DNA of 64,000 bases from NCBI RefSeq assembly GCF_028583425.1, contig NC_072805.1, positions 13,588,001 through 13,652,000 on the forward strand, read 5' to 3'. Shown here piece by piece: positions 21,619 to 33,307 of the stretch. The position numbers and the translations under genes were made by a program. This DNA is from Eublepharis macularius (Eukaryota > Chordata > Lepidosauria > Squamata > Eublepharidae). Numbering within the stretch: the stretch's first letter is position 1; each line of letters begins with the position of its first letter. The notes under the pieces were generated by a model. It was not told where the DNA came from. It did not search any database and saw only the letters and a list, made by a program, of their open reading frames with translations.

Positions 21619-21784
21619 GGCCTTTTCCACATGGCTTACCTTGTTCCAGAAAATAGTGAAATCTCGCAAGAAGATGCTGTTATCGCGTCTTCTCGCGTGA
21701 TTTCATGCAATGACAGCGTCTTCTCGCGTGATTTTGAGCTAGATTTCAGTTTTCCGGAACAAGGTAAGCCGTGTGGAAACGGCC
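21619..21784. mobile_element. Hairpin MITE, family G copy 2
   Basis: Ends GGCCTTTTCCACATGGCTTACC and its complement close at 21784. The interior repeats TTCTCGCG and GCGATAACAGC words as in the copy at 13856. Confidence 0.7.
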
Positions 21785-22039
21785 CCTATCTAGGAACTGG
21801 GCAAATGAATCCTGCCTACCCTTGCCCTTGAATACTGGGCAGGTGAGTGAGTACTATGGCAATCTCTGTCTCAGGGAACAGTGATTACATTTCCAAATCA
21901 CCTGCCTGTAGGAAGCAGCTCCTCCCATCCATTATAAACCAGCATATCTGCAGATCATCAGATCCATCTATACCTAAACGGAAGCGTTTCAAGAGGATGA
22001 TGACAATGGCGAGTAACCTCAATCTACTTCTGGTTTTAT

Positions 22040-22380
22040 AATAATAATAATAACATTCAATTTACATACTGCTCTTCAGGAGAACTTAATACCCACTCAG
22101 AGCGGTTTACAAAGTATGTTATTATTATCCCCACAACAAACACCCTGTGAGGTGGGTGGGGCTGGGAGAGCTCCAGAGAGCCGTGACTAGCCCAAGGTCA
22201 CCCAGCTGGTTTCAAGTGGAGGAGTGGGGAATCAAACCCGGCTCTCCAGATGAGAGTCCTGCTGCTCTTGACCCAAGGTCACCCAGCTGGTTTCAAGTGG
22301 AGGAGTGGGGAATCAAACCCGGCTCTCCAGATTAGAGTCCCACACTTTTAACCACTACACCAAACTGGCTCTCACTAGCC
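22040..22380 (-). repeat. MIR-like SINE with internal ~78-bp tandem duplication
   Basis: Same SINE family as 9570-9870. The segment CCCAAGGTCACCCAGCTGG to about AGAGTCC occurs twice in tandem (about 22190-22267 and 22268-22345), so this copy is longer than its relatives. Confidence 0.75.
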
Positions 22381-22398
22381 TCATATCTACCAACCTTA

Positions 22399-22930
22399 CA
22401 ATTAATAGTTAAGAGTCATCAACTCTCAACCCACTTATGGCAACCCCTCATGAGGTTTTCAAGGCAAGAGATTAGGAGCTGTGGTTTGCCATTGGCTGCC
22501 TCTGCATAGCAACTCTGGCCTTTCTTGGTGGTCTCCCATCCAAGTGCTAAGCAGGGCTGACCCTGCTTTTTTAAAAAAATTACTAAATGAGCATAATTTT
22601 AATACATAAAGTGAGGACAAATTTTTTTTGAAATAAGCATTACAGTGCAATATTAACTAGATACAAAAACTTTGAATATAAGTTTACAATATTCACCTTT
22701 AACTTTAACTTTTTACTGTCGTGTGATTATTAGTAGTAGGTTTGACATTGTGTTTATATTTATTCAATTATGAGTTAAGAATAGATTGGTATATTTGGTT
22801 GGGTGTTTGTATCTCTTTTTCAGTAATGTAATCGAAGAATGGTAGGGCCGACCCTGCTTAGCTTCTGTGCTCTGACAAGCCAGGGGCTAGTCCGGGCTAT
22901 TGAGGCTGCTAGTCCGGGCTATTGAGGCTG
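22399..22930 (-). repeat. 5S-rRNA-derived SINE split by a later insertion
   Basis: Minus-strand copy of the 5S-headed SINE (GATGGGAGACC, AGAAGCTAAGCAGGG words). It is broken by 22569-22843, an insert beginning with a T-rich run, flanked by a 16-bp duplication (22553-22568 and 22844-22859, one mismatch). The insert is therefore a minus-strand retrotransposed sequence with an A tail. Confidence 0.75.
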
Positions 22931-22940
22931 CTTTACCAAC

Positions 22941-23079
22941 CTTGGACCTCTGGAAAAGTCATCATGTAGAGCAAAGCCCACAAAAGTGTTGATGAGGTCG
23001 TCTCCGATCCGGCAATGAACAGATCAGACAGTATAATAAACAGGCCCTCCTCTTCAAAACTTGATCCTTTATTCTCTGG
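22941..23079 (-). CDS. CYP2 exon 6 (I-helix)
   Basis: Found by reading the minus strand. Starts PENKGSSFEEE and contains LFIAGSETTSSTLLWALLYM, the oxygen-binding I-helix with the A-G-x-E-T-T signature, ending FPEVQ at a GTTGGT donor. 139 bp, one codon shorter than the usual 142. A 5S-like SINE ends about 10 bp beyond its donor. Confidence 0.93.
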
Positions 23080-23209
23080 CTTTCATGAAAAGATAGGAGA
23101 AAGTTATTTTTCAATCAGAGGCATGGCTGAACAGAGTCTAAGGACTGATTCCCCAGATATGGTAGTATGGCAAGAAGGCAGGCAGCCCAACCTGAATATT
23201 TGGTAAAGT

Positions 23210-24390
23210 AACTGCATGGCCAATACAGACTTATAGCTGGATAATCAAGAATCCAAACAGGACTTGAACCATGTCCATTCTTTAAAATGGTTAATATAAC
23301 TAAGCAAAGGATGTTTGAATCTGAGCATATTCTCGCTCCTCACTACGCGCTTGCAGTTTCCTAGGTAGTGGAAAGGAAAGCAATGGAAGACAGACTTATC
23401 AAATATTTGACTGACAGAGACATCGTGCACCTGTCATGCACTGAGATAGAAGGTGATGTCAATCTTAGGTAAAGTCAAAGGTCAGAGGAGGTCAGAGGTC
23501 CTTATCAAGAGAGTGCACAGAGAGAACTTTGGGGGTCAGGCCAAAGGCCAGGATCCATGGAGGGGAAGTCCAAGGCCAGACAGAAGAAGGGTCAGAGTCA
23601 GAATCCACAAGACACAAGGCCAAGATAGGGAGGAGCCAGAACTGGGTTCCGAGTTAGCCCAAACTACAGACAAGATGCATCTGCAGTTCATGTCCGTAGC
23701 ACCATAAATATTAACAACTGATTATATTATTTTGTAACTTTCAATGTTCTTCTTTCTAAACTGCTTCATCTACAAAGGCTTATGCCACAGTAATGCGGAT
23801 GGCATTTAAGAGACCGCTCAACTGTTGACGCAAAAGGTTTTCCTATACCATGTTGAATAACTAAAAGTAACCAAAGAGAGGGAAGGTGAGCTATTATTTA
23901 CTTATGTTTGGTTATAGCAAATTTTGAATGTATTCTTTTATTAGTTCAATGTAATCTTATTCATAAAAGCGGTGCTTGTAGAAGTCTCAAACCAATTCCA
24001 AATGTACTGATTATATAAGATGGTATAAGTCTCAAATTTTCAATGTAGTGTTCGTATAATCTTTTATTATACACTTTCTATTTTCACCTTTTCTTTTTCA
24101 ATAAAATTTCTTTATTAAAAAAATTGTGTCTGCAGGGAACATCTATTTGAGAACATCACAGAAGGATGTTTGGCTTGGAATCTCCTAACTTTCTGTGGAA
24201 ACTCAACATTTTGTGGCTGGTCCCACTACCTCTGTGGCAGCTATGTTATTGTAACACCCATTCCCTATGTGCTGACAGGCTCAATAAGGTTGAAAGCCAC
24301 TGTACTGATACTAAAAACCCTTTGATCTGTAAAACTTAATAACGTCTGAAAACAAAAGACACAATTTAAATTTGCACATGAAAATTCGGT
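23210..24390. other. CYP2 intron 5; unassigned
   Basis: 23450-23650 has GGTCAGAG-like repeated words. 23700-24130 is AT-rich. No exon-like frame or named repeat was found. Confidence 0.4.
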
Positions 24391-24561
24391 GAAAACTCAA
24401 AGAACTTCAAATCTGAATTTTGAATCTGAGGGGCTTATAAATTCTGGGCACTTGTTCAGGTTTTGGAGTACATTCCACATCTTGGTATATAAAAAAAGTA
24501 ACCTGTTCAAGAACGTTTTCACGCACAATTGCATGCAAACTTGGGGCCAGAAGAGCAATAC

Positions 24562-24735
24562 CTTCTGCATTTCTTCCAAATATGCATCAATGTAGTCGCG
24601 GTGCTCTCCAGAAACAAGAGTTGCCTTGTGTTCTTCCAGCTCTTTTGAAAAGAAAGCCATGACCTTCACCGCATTGTTGAGTATGGTCTGATGAGGTAGA
24701 GGAAGGCCCCTCACCAACGGCACCGCGTTGTACAG
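24562..24735 (-). CDS. CYP2 exon 5
   Basis: 174 bp, one codon shorter than the common 177. Encodes LYNAVPLVRGLPLPHQTI through DYIDAYLEEMQK, helices F to H. Acceptor GACAG, donor GTATTG. Confidence 0.93.
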
Positions 24736-24848
24736 CTGTCAGCAAGCAGAGGAGCCAGTTATTCACTTGCCATCAACATCTTGTGTGGTTGGGCAAGAAT
24801 CTAGTGATTGATAATAAGAGTTGGAAAGGGCTTTATAGGCCACTTGTG

Positions 24849-25380
24849 TTGGAAGAAGAGGATTCAGCGCTGTCCCTTTCCTCAGGTTTCAGAGGGGGAC
24901 AAACCAAAGATAGAGAGGTCAGGGCACTCTGTTTACTGTTCTGGCTGTCCTTTGATATGTAGATTGCTATCTTAAGGATTTCCTCCTCCAGACATCCTCC
25001 CTCTCACTTCTTCTCTTCCTGGCTTTGTTCCAGGCAACACCTCTCTCCTTCTCCTCCCTCCATCTTGGCAGCATGGATGCAGGCCTTGTCCTGCCATCCA
25101 TGTCCGTCCTTAGACTAGACAGGTAGTTAGGATCTGTCTCTCCTCCTTTCCTATCAGAGTATGGAGTTCCTACAATAAAGAACTCTTATTTCCTTTTAAA
25201 TATAAGCAAGTGTATGTTTTGTTATTTTTCTCCTGCACACACACCAGCCAGCAGAACCAGCTCACAACCACCTGTAATCACACTTCCTCTGCTAAACGAT
25301 AGACTCTGCTAACAGCCCAAACATAGAATCCCTTAATTAGGTTTCTGGGCCCAACATATGATTTACTTATCAAGTTAGAC
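24849..25380. mobile_element. Possible LTR-like sequence
   Basis: Starts TGTTGGAAGAAG, contains pyrimidine-rich sequence and an AATAAAG polyadenylation-like word near 25170. A convincing right terminus and target duplication were not found. Confidence 0.25.
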
Positions 25381-25489
25381 CAATCCCTGCTCAGTGCAGA
25401 AAAACCCGTTACAGGATCCCAGACAGGTGGCTGTCCAACCTTTTAGGCTCTCCCTCCCTAGAGACCTTCACCATTCTTCTAGGTAACTG

Positions 25490-25760
25490 GATCCACTGCT
25501 AAACTGCTCTTACCATTAGGAAGCGTCTCCTAATGCTTGACTGAAATTTACCCTCCTGAAACTGAAGATTTAATCTTGCCCTCCAGAGCAACAGAGAATT
25601 AGTCAATTGTCCTCTTCCAATGCTGCTGCCCTTCAGATACCTGTAGAATTCTACCATGTCCCTACTCAGCATTCTCTTCTCCAAGCTGAACATGCCAATT
25701 TCTTCAAAGTTTCGACATAAAGATACCCTGACCATGACCTCTGCTTGCCTCCAAGCCAAA
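25490..25760 (-). mobile_element. Possible CR1-like LINE 3' UTR relic
   Basis: Minus-strand sequence with words typical of old amniote CR1 3' regions (for example ACATGGTAGAATTC, and AGCTTGGAGAAGAGAATG). There is no coding remnant, so the call is tentative. Confidence 0.35.
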
Positions 25761-26557
25761 TTTCACCCTCCCTCCATTTTACCTGCTTGAATCTGGGAGG
25801 GGGGCAGAGTGCTTTACTCACCTACGGTTGATGGATTTTTGCCTGGATAGCTTCATTTGCCAGGGGGATGAAATATGTTGCAACACACCATCTGGCCCAA
25901 ACTATTGTCTGCAGAGAAGGATGGCTCCCAAGGATACAGAAACTCATTTGACCATGAGCAATGATATCAATATTGGATCATGTACTCTCCATTAATGAAA
26001 CTACACATGCTACAGTGGTGTGAAATAAAACTATCCTCTTTCCAGTGCTACTCCAATTACAGAGAGTTAAAAAATAAGTCAAGTGAGACTAATTGAATAC
26101 AGGCCCTTCAGAATTTGACTCCCTATCTGCCATACAGCATGCAAAATATATTTTCAGGGGGACAGAAGTGTCTAATTGGCTCTTAGCACCACATAGCACC
26201 ATCAGATCTTAGAACACTGAAATGTTAACAGCAAGAATGTGCCACCTGCTGGCTAGAAACATCTAAGTTATATTTTCTGTAATGCTATAAACTTGCTGGA
26301 ATTCACGTGCAGATTCCTGTTACCGACTTTTATAAAATGCAAATGCGTTGAGATTTTCAGGCTCTGCATAGGTCTGAAAGTCTTTCTCCTGCCCTAGTTT
26401 CTTCCATGCAGCTGGGGGGGGGATTTTCAGCAGAAAATTGGGAAAGGGTTGAATAGCTTTTCTCCCCTCAACCAAGTTGCAGCCTTATGCAGATCTACTG
26501 TGTAATTAAAAAAAAATACTTGAACTATATGAAATGTCTAGTTCTATCCTCAGCTAC

Positions 26558-26718
26558 CTGTGCCCAAAGTCCAGCCGCCAGTTTCATATTCTGATGCACC
26601 AAGTCCAAGATATTTCTTAGGGAGTGATCATCGTATCCAAAACGCTTCCCAAAAAGAAAGTTAGAAATGATGTTGGTCACTGCATTGTCGATGAAACAAA
26701 AGGGATCAAAAGGTTCCC
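26558..26718 (-). CDS. CYP2 exon 4
   Basis: 161 bp, the standard length. Encodes EPFDPFCFIDNAVTNIISNF and FGKRFGYDD, ending in GLWAQ at a GTAGCT donor. Acceptor CACAG. Confidence 0.95.
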
Positions 26719-26939
26719 CTGTGACATGAAAACAAGAGAAGGAAGGGTAGCAGTTGAATTTCCTCATGCATTATTTTCTAAAGCTTTGTGAACACCAGTA
26801 TCTTTTTAGACAACTGGGTTTTTATCCCATCAGTTGTGCTTCTGGATATTTGAGGAAGGGGAGCATTCCACCAGGTTGCTGGGCCTGTACCTGCTCAACA
26901 CCACTTCTTCTTTTGTTGAAAATTTAGAAGAGTGATATG

Positions 26940-27240
26940 GAGCCCCGCAGCGCAGAGTGGTAAGCGGCAGTACTGCAGCCCAAGCTCTGCTCGCGACCTG
27001 AGTTCGATCCTGGCAGAAGCCAGGTTCAGAAAGCCAGCTCAAGGTTGACTCAGCCTTCCATCCTTCCGAGGTCGGTAAAATGAGTACCCAGTTTCCTGGG
27101 GGTAAAGTGTAGAAGACTGGGGAAGGCAATGGCAAACCACACCGTAAAAAGTCTGCCAAGAAAACATCATGATGCAACGCCCCCCTATGGGTCAGTAATG
27201 ACTCGGTGCTTGCACAGGGGGCTACCTTTACCTTTACCTA
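26940..27240 (+). repeat. Sauria SINE, full length
   Basis: tRNA-like head with A box (AGTGGTAAGCGGC) and B box (GAGTTCGATCC), the conserved GTAAAATGAGTACCCAG and GGGAAGGCAATGGCAAACCAC blocks, and the (ACCTTT)n end characteristic of the squamate Sauria SINE family. It lies in CYP2 intron 3. This is the best taxonomic marker in the window. Confidence 0.92.
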
Positions 27241-27292
27241 TGGGGGGGGGGACAGAATCCACCATAAGCACCCTTTCAGCTGTGTAACTCAC

Positions 27293-27445
27293 TCATGTTT
27301 TCCTCAAAGCTTTGCATCAAGACAGTGGCCTCATCCAGGATCCTTTCCTCTACCGACCTCTTGCCCAGTCCAAAATTCCTTAGAACCATCAGTGAAAATC
27401 TTCGTTGCTCCTTCCACACCTGCCCATAGGGCACAGAAATGATGC
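27293..27445 (-). CDS. CYP2 exon 3
   Basis: 153 bp. Encodes the SRS1/helix-C region with [20 protein letters not shown]; the WxxxRR pattern (haem propionate contact) is present as WKEQRR. Acceptor CTGCAG, donor GTGAGT. Confidence 0.95.
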
Positions 27446-27960
27446 CTGCAGGAATGCACAACAGGAGATTTCAAAGGCTCACCAAATCCTCAATCTGCAC
27501 CTTCGGTGGTCTACCAGTACCTAGGTCACAGGGAAAGCCGGCTAATTCATCCTTTTCTTCATATCCTCCAGCTTCTCCTGTCCAAGGAAACAGGAATTCT
27601 GTTTCGGGTAGAAATCAGTCACAGTCTCCCTTATTTTGCAGAATTAATTCAGTTTATTATTTTCCACTTTGCCTACTGTGCAATTAATCTACTTCTCAGA
27701 TTTACCAAGTAGTACTGTCCGTTCACTTGGAATTATGGTTGCATCATCACAAAGGTTAGAAACTTTTTAAAAAACATGGACTCTAAGATCCTCAGAAAGC
27801 TGAACTGTATTATCTGTATCAAATTTTTTGGAGTTACTATGCTTTCATGATTGATGTGATATATGGTAGGTGTATGACAGAAAGAACTGAAAAAGCACCT
27901 CACATGTTGCCATGAAACTGTACAAGTTATATATGTTCTCTATCTCTGTGTACATGTATG

Positions 27961-27967
<7 letters not shown>

Positions 27968-28024
<57 letters not shown>
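27968..28024. repeat. (GA)n microsatellite
   Basis: Uninterrupted AG/GA tract of about 57 bases in CYP2 intron 2. Confidence 0.95.
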
Positions 28025-28028
<4 letters not shown>

Positions 28029-28101
28029 CATTCATCTTATGGAATGACCTGCTTGATGAGGTTACGAGAGCTCCCACTCTCCGGGCATTATGTGTTATCA
28101 T

Positions 28102-28385
28102 CAGGGCTTTTTTTTCTGGGAAAAAGGTGGTGGAACTCGGGACCACACAATGACATCACTTTGGGTCAGCTGGAACAAGGGGGGAGTTTTTTAAAGTTTA
28201 AATGACCCTTGGTGGAAATGGTCACATGGCCAGAGGCCCCACCCCCTGATCTCCAGACAGAGGGGAGTTTACATTCTAAACTCCCCTCTGCCTGGAGATC
28301 AGGGGGCGGGGCCACCATCCATGTGACCATTTTCAAGAGGTGCCGGAACTCCGTTCCACCACGTTCCAGCTGCAAAAAAGCCCTC
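28102..28385. mobile_element. hAT-like MITE, family B copy 1
   Basis: Starts CAGGGCTTTTTTTCTGGG, ends AAAAAAGCCCTC, with an inner inverted pair CTCCCCTCTG. Perfect 8-bp duplication GTTATCAT at 28094-28101 and 28386-28393. Confidence 0.85.
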
Positions 28386-28399
28386 GTTATCATTATTAT

Positions 28400-29069
28400 T
28401 TATGTCATTTATAGTCTGCCTTTCTCACTGAGACTCAAGGCAGATTACATACTGTGAGCCTAGCACAAGGACATTTCCATAAACAATGCCACAGAGTAAA
28501 TAAATGCAAGTTTACAAAGACATAACATTAGCAAGAATCCAACACAGAGTTGAAGAAATGCTGAAACAGAGCATAAGCAATTCTAGGACTGACATTAGAC
28601 AATGTAGAACTACCCAGTGTGGAAAGAATTTTTAGAAGTTTGGCTTGTTTTGAACCCAAACCCCATAATCAAATCCAACCTTAAGGCATAAAGCAACTTC
28701 CAAAAGTTCTTACTTTAGGTTCATGTGCACTAAAAACCTATGGGAGAGCTGGCAGAAGTCTGCAGCAGTTCACTTTAAGCATAAATTAAGTATAATTAAT
28801 TAAAGAGCATTAAAATTAAGAAAGAAATCTGGTTTTGACATATAAGACTAATATAGAGAAAAGCCTGCACTAGGTGAAAGTTCACTCTTTCCCCCTCCCT
28901 TCTAGCTACGCAGAGAGAAATAGTTATTTTCATTATAGGTAAATTGCTGATAACTGCATTCCAATAATTCTGGGAAAAGTTCCAAAAAGCGACTCCTAGT
29001 CCTCAAGGACGAGCACACCTGAGGAATTTCAGAAGTGATTTCATTGGCTAGCCAGAGTCACCTGGTCAG
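28400..29069. other. CYP2 intron 2; unassigned
   Basis: A short MIR-like tail fragment lies at about 28390-28450. The rest is noncoding with no element I can name. Confidence 0.4.
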
Positions 29070-29850
29070 AAGTGTTACGGACCAATAGGGATTCAGGAAA
29101 GTTGGAGTGACACCTGCATTAGGGGAGCAACAACCAATTAACCTGGAAACCAGGTGACAGCCAATCAGCTACCAACCAATCAGAACATTGGGGATTTTCC
29201 TATAAAAAGACTAGCACAGCAGCTAGGCCCTTGCCATTTCTTGGGAAGACACACGCGTTTGTGTCTGCCAACAGGTGGTCTCTGGGAAGCCCACAAGAGA
29301 CCCAAGTTGGTCCAGAGGGGCTTTCCAGAAGGGAAATTCAAGTACTTGTAAGGGGATTTTTCAAGCTAGCTTTTGGAGTTAAGTGTTAGAATTTTTCTGT
29401 GTTAAGGACTTAGTTTAAAGTGTAAGTTATAGTTAAGAATTAAGATCTTAGGTTTCCTTTAGCTGTTAAGTTTATATAGGGGTTTGTTTTAGGACTGTAA
29501 TATTCTGCCAAGATAGAATTCTCTTCTTTTGTTATAAGGTTCATAGGTTAAGACTCTATCTTAATACTTTCTGTAACCATTGCCTGTCCTGCCCAGCACC
29601 TGAAATCTGTACGGGCAGTTTGACTGAATACCATCAGAATTCAGAACTGTATGTAACATTCCACTGTGCCATTTTGTTATTCAAAATGCACCTTGAGGAT
29701 AGTTAAGAACCTTTCTGTGGAGTGTTGTCTGCTCACGTCACTGTGTTAGACCGGCGAACGGAGAGAGAACAGGGGAGGTACGCTACTTTTGATTCACACT
29801 CCCCCCGGGAACCTTAGTGAGTAGTCTCAGAAGCCATAACGAACCGAGGG
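29070..29850 (+). mobile_element. Possible solo LTR with CCAAT and TATA boxes
   Basis: Starts TGTTACGGACCAATAGGG. Four CCAAT-type words lie within 29090-29185, followed by TATAAAAAG at about 29200, a layout typical of an LTR U3 region. The right terminus and target duplication are not clear. Confidence 0.4.
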
Positions 29851-30361
29851 GCTGCCAGGGGGGGAGACCGGGACACCCCCCAAGCACCAAAAAATCTCAC
29901 ATCACCCAGTAGGGTCATACTTGAAGCAACAGGTAGTACATAGGAGCACATACTTAAAGTGGGACAAAAATCACTCTGGGGAAACCGAGCACAGCACAAC
30001 TCTTTCTTCTGCCACCTATCCGTCCCCTTCAAACCGAACTGCAGGTTTCACTTATCACTCCCAATGTTGACAGGATGACACCCAGGGTTTGTTTAAACAA
30101 GATGAAGCTCCCAGACAAACTGGAAGAGTGCCGAGATACAGAATATTGAAACAGAGAGTGTTGGGGTACAGCATATTCAATAATGATAAGTTAGCAGAGT
30201 ATGATAGCAGAGTATATTAGCGCAGTGGAAATAAGTAGACAGACTTCTGTGATTCTAGCTCTATAAAAATACTTTACTACATAAGGGTACGTTCGGTAGG
30301 AAAAACAACAAACACTGACTGGCTACATCATGATAGCTAGACTAAGAAACTTGAAGACTTC

Positions 30362-30451
30362 GGGCCAAGCTAGAAGTGATGAATTACACTTGAATGGCAA
30401 GTGACTCCCGTGTATTCCTTCCTGTTCACTTGCGCTCCACTTGCACTCCAG
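30362..30451. repeat. Truncated Harbinger-like hairpin MITE
   Basis: Starts GGGCCAAGCTAGAAGTGATG and continues with the CACTTG word series of the family, but stops before the right terminus. Confidence 0.6.
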
Positions 30452-30819
30452 CTAAAGGGTCATGGCAACACTGCAAGTTTTCCACAACCCGATGGCTCTC
30501 CAAAGTACTGAAAGCAAAGCCGAGTCTCTGCACAGCAGAATTCTAAAGCGTGGCTGCTTGAGGAATAAGTTCACACTGAAGCTTGTCACTTAGAAAAGAA
30601 CTAGAAATTCTTGGCTTCTAGCAAGCTGTCTAAACTAGGATGGAGAGAGATTGTAAAAAGCATGTCCAGCTTCATGGTGGGCAAAGGGAGAGAGAGAAGG
30701 GAAGTGACTGGAAGGAATTGTGAGAGTAGAATACTGGGACAGCAGCAGATGTGGGCAAAGGATAGGTCAGGGAGCAGCTTATCTAGCCCTCTACTGCCCT
30801 CCAATGTTTGTGCCAGAAT

Positions 30820-30935
30820 TAAGCAACGCTGCACAATCCATTTTTTCCAACAACTGCAAGGCTCATTTGCGAAAGAATCAGCATTAAACCTCATGATAAA
30901 AACTCCTGAACTTCTCCAGCCCTTTACTCCTGCCC
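30820..30935. repeat. Diverged duplicate of 32510-32610
   Basis: Shares AAAGAATCAGCATTAA and CTCATGATAAAA blocks in the same order and strand with 32510-32610. Either a local duplication inside CYP2 intron 2 or two copies of an unnamed repeat. Confidence 0.5.
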
Positions 30936-31384
30936 TCCGATGTCTGTGCTAGCATTTACTGGGATTTTTGTTAAATCGTATATAGTTAAGTGAGTGATAC
31001 CTTTATGGTAACACAGCAGTGTTATTTAGGCAGAAGCATTTAAACCTCAAACGTGCATTAATTAGTCTTCAGAAAAAATCATAGAAAAATACAACTTACA
31101 GTTTTATTGAAGTAGATTCCTTCTATAGCAATATCTTGGAGAAGAGGGAAAGGTCCTAATCTAAAGAGTTACATCCCCTAAATCTAAACCACAGCCTGAA
31201 ACTAGACAGCAAGGCTGAGAGGTGTGAGTTTGTGGACAAGGCCTTCACGGCGCAGCATGCAGGGTTTCATCTTTCTCCTTCTAGAACCGCGAGGCCAGAA
31301 AGAGATCTCCCAGGGGCACAGAGACAAGAAAGAAGAGTCAGGACAGGAGGCATTTCCACCTTAGATAAAAGAATACCAGTTATA

Positions 31385-32450
31385 CCTGATGATGGATGGC
31401 CAGCCTGGCTCAGCCCTGGATGTCCTGGAGCGTGCCTTTGATGCCGTGACTGGTTGGGTGAAACAGAGTCGACTGAAATTAAATCCTATGAAGACGGAGT
31501 GTCCTGTATTTGAGTCGCGGGGGGTTAGGTGCTGGACTCCGACTCCAGAGGGGGCCAGTGTCGTCGGTTAGGAGTTTGGGGGTGATTCTGGATGCCTCCT
31601 TGAAAATGGAGGCTCAAGTCACAGCAGTTGCCAGGTCCTCTTTTTTCCACCTGTGACGGACCAGCAACTTAACTACAGTGATCCAGGCAATGGTCATCTC
31701 TAGGCTGGACTACTGTAACTCGCTCTACGTGGGGCTTCCCTTGAGCCTGACCCAGAAACTGCAGCTGGTTCAAAATGCAACAGCGCATGTTATTGTAGGA
31801 GTGCCAACTGGAGTGCATATAACACCTATACTGCGCCAGCTTCATTGGCTGCCAATGGAGTACCAGATCAGACTCAAAGTTTTGGTACTAACCTATAAAG
31901 CCGTATGTGGACTGGGACCAGCCTATCTACAAGATCACCTCTCCCCATATGTGCCCCAGAGGAGAGGAACATCTGTTGGTGGTCCCTGGCCCCAAGGAGG
32001 CCCGCCTGGCCTCAACCAGAGCCAGGGCATTCTCGGTCCTGGCCCAGCCCGGTGGAACTCTCTGTCCACTGAGACCAGGGCCCAGCAGGATGTGTTACCA
32101 TTTTGCCGGGCCTGTAAGACAGAGATGTTCCGCCAGGCATATGGTTGAGGTCAGGCTTGGCCTCGACCGGCTGAAAAATGGAGAAAAATGGAGAAGAATA
32201 AAATCTGAACCTCTTCCTACTAAGGTTGTTCACCACCTTATCGTGTCGAGTTGTGTCTGCTGCTATTGATTGCCGCCATCTGAATATATATTTTTATATG
32301 TGAGTATATTATATGTTTTCAATCAATCTATTATGGTTTGAAATGTATAAATTAACTTTAATGTGTTTTAATATGCTGTAATCCGCCCTGAGCCCTTTGT
32401 GGGGAGGGCGGAATAGAAATCTAAATAACTTACTAGAGTTACACTTACAT
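31385..32450 (+). mobile_element. L2-type LINE 3' end, plus strand
   Basis: Frames include WVKQSRLKLNPMKTE, LGVILDASLKMEAQVTAVAR, VISRLDYCNSLYVGLPL, LRQLHWLPMEYQIRLKVL and a C-terminus MFRQAYG, all L2 C-terminal features, then the 3' tail CCGCCCTGAGCC...GGAGGGCGGAATAGAAAT. A few frameshifts show it is dead. It sits in CYP2 intron 2. Confidence 0.9.
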
Positions 32451-32509
32451 ACAGAGACATGCAGCGCCCCACAATGTCCAAGGCATGCTGAGTCACCTGT
32501 TCCAACAAC

Positions 32510-32610
32510 ATTAAGTGACTTTGCACAGTCCTTTCTTTCCAACAAGGCTCTTCTGCAAAAGAATCAGCATTAAGCCTCATGATAAAAGCTCCCCTGAACA
32601 TCCCCTAAGT
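32510..32610. repeat. Diverged duplicate of 30820-30935
   Basis: See the partner copy. It lies just 3' of CYP2 exon 2 on the gene strand (intron 2). Confidence 0.5.
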
Positions 32611-32752
32611 TGTGACTTGCTCCACTGAAGCAGAATTGCAAAGGAAGAAATGGACTTCATCTCCAGTACAGTGGGAAAAACAATGCTCTCACAACGAAGA
32701 AACAGGGGGATGACCAAAGAAAGGAAACTGCAATTTGGAAGTGATCTTATAC

Positions 32753-32915
32753 CTTTTCTCTTAGTGATGACCTCAATAACAGGGTTTTGTGGCCTTCCAG
32801 CGAATTCCGTTCCTCTCGTCACAAGGACCTCTTTCACCAGTGGGAACCCATGAACAAACACGAAGAGAGTTCCTCCCATGTGCAAACTGAAGATGGGGCC
32901 ATATTTTTGTGCTAA
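32753..32915 (-). CDS. CYP2 exon 2
   Basis: 163 bp, the common CYP2 exon-2 length. Starts LAQKYGPIFSLHMGG after a TTTCAG acceptor and ends VITKRKG at a GTATAA donor. It covers helix A and the first beta strands, including the FAGRP block. Confidence 0.95.
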
Positions 32916-33307
32916 CTGAAATTAAAAACAAACAGTGGTTAACAGAAGCACTGAATCAAGAGCTACTGGAAGTAGTCGCTGCAATGGTGTGGACCCATGC
33001 AGCTTTAGGGGATTTCTTGCTGTGGCAGAGAATGGTGGCAGTCAGGAAGAAACACCCAGCACTCCATCATCCCACAGGAGCCCCAGGTTCTGTGGGAGAT
33101 TGAAGGCCTCCACGGAAGATGTGCCATTTCATACTTACCCTTTGAAAGGGGTGGGAAGTAGCTGAGGAGGACATTCTTGGCCTTCTTCTAGCACAAACAA
33201 CAGGAGGGGCAATGGAAAGCAGTGGGACTATTAATTAGAATGGATGGATTCAGAGGCATCAAAGTGACAGTTCCAACCATTTGATTGTTATTAAATGTCA
33301 TAAAGCT

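Noticed and set aside
27912-28205. A protein with Arg-Glu repeats over the GA tract (similarly 8075-8287 and 7423-7817)
   Set aside because: Translation of a dinucleotide microsatellite.
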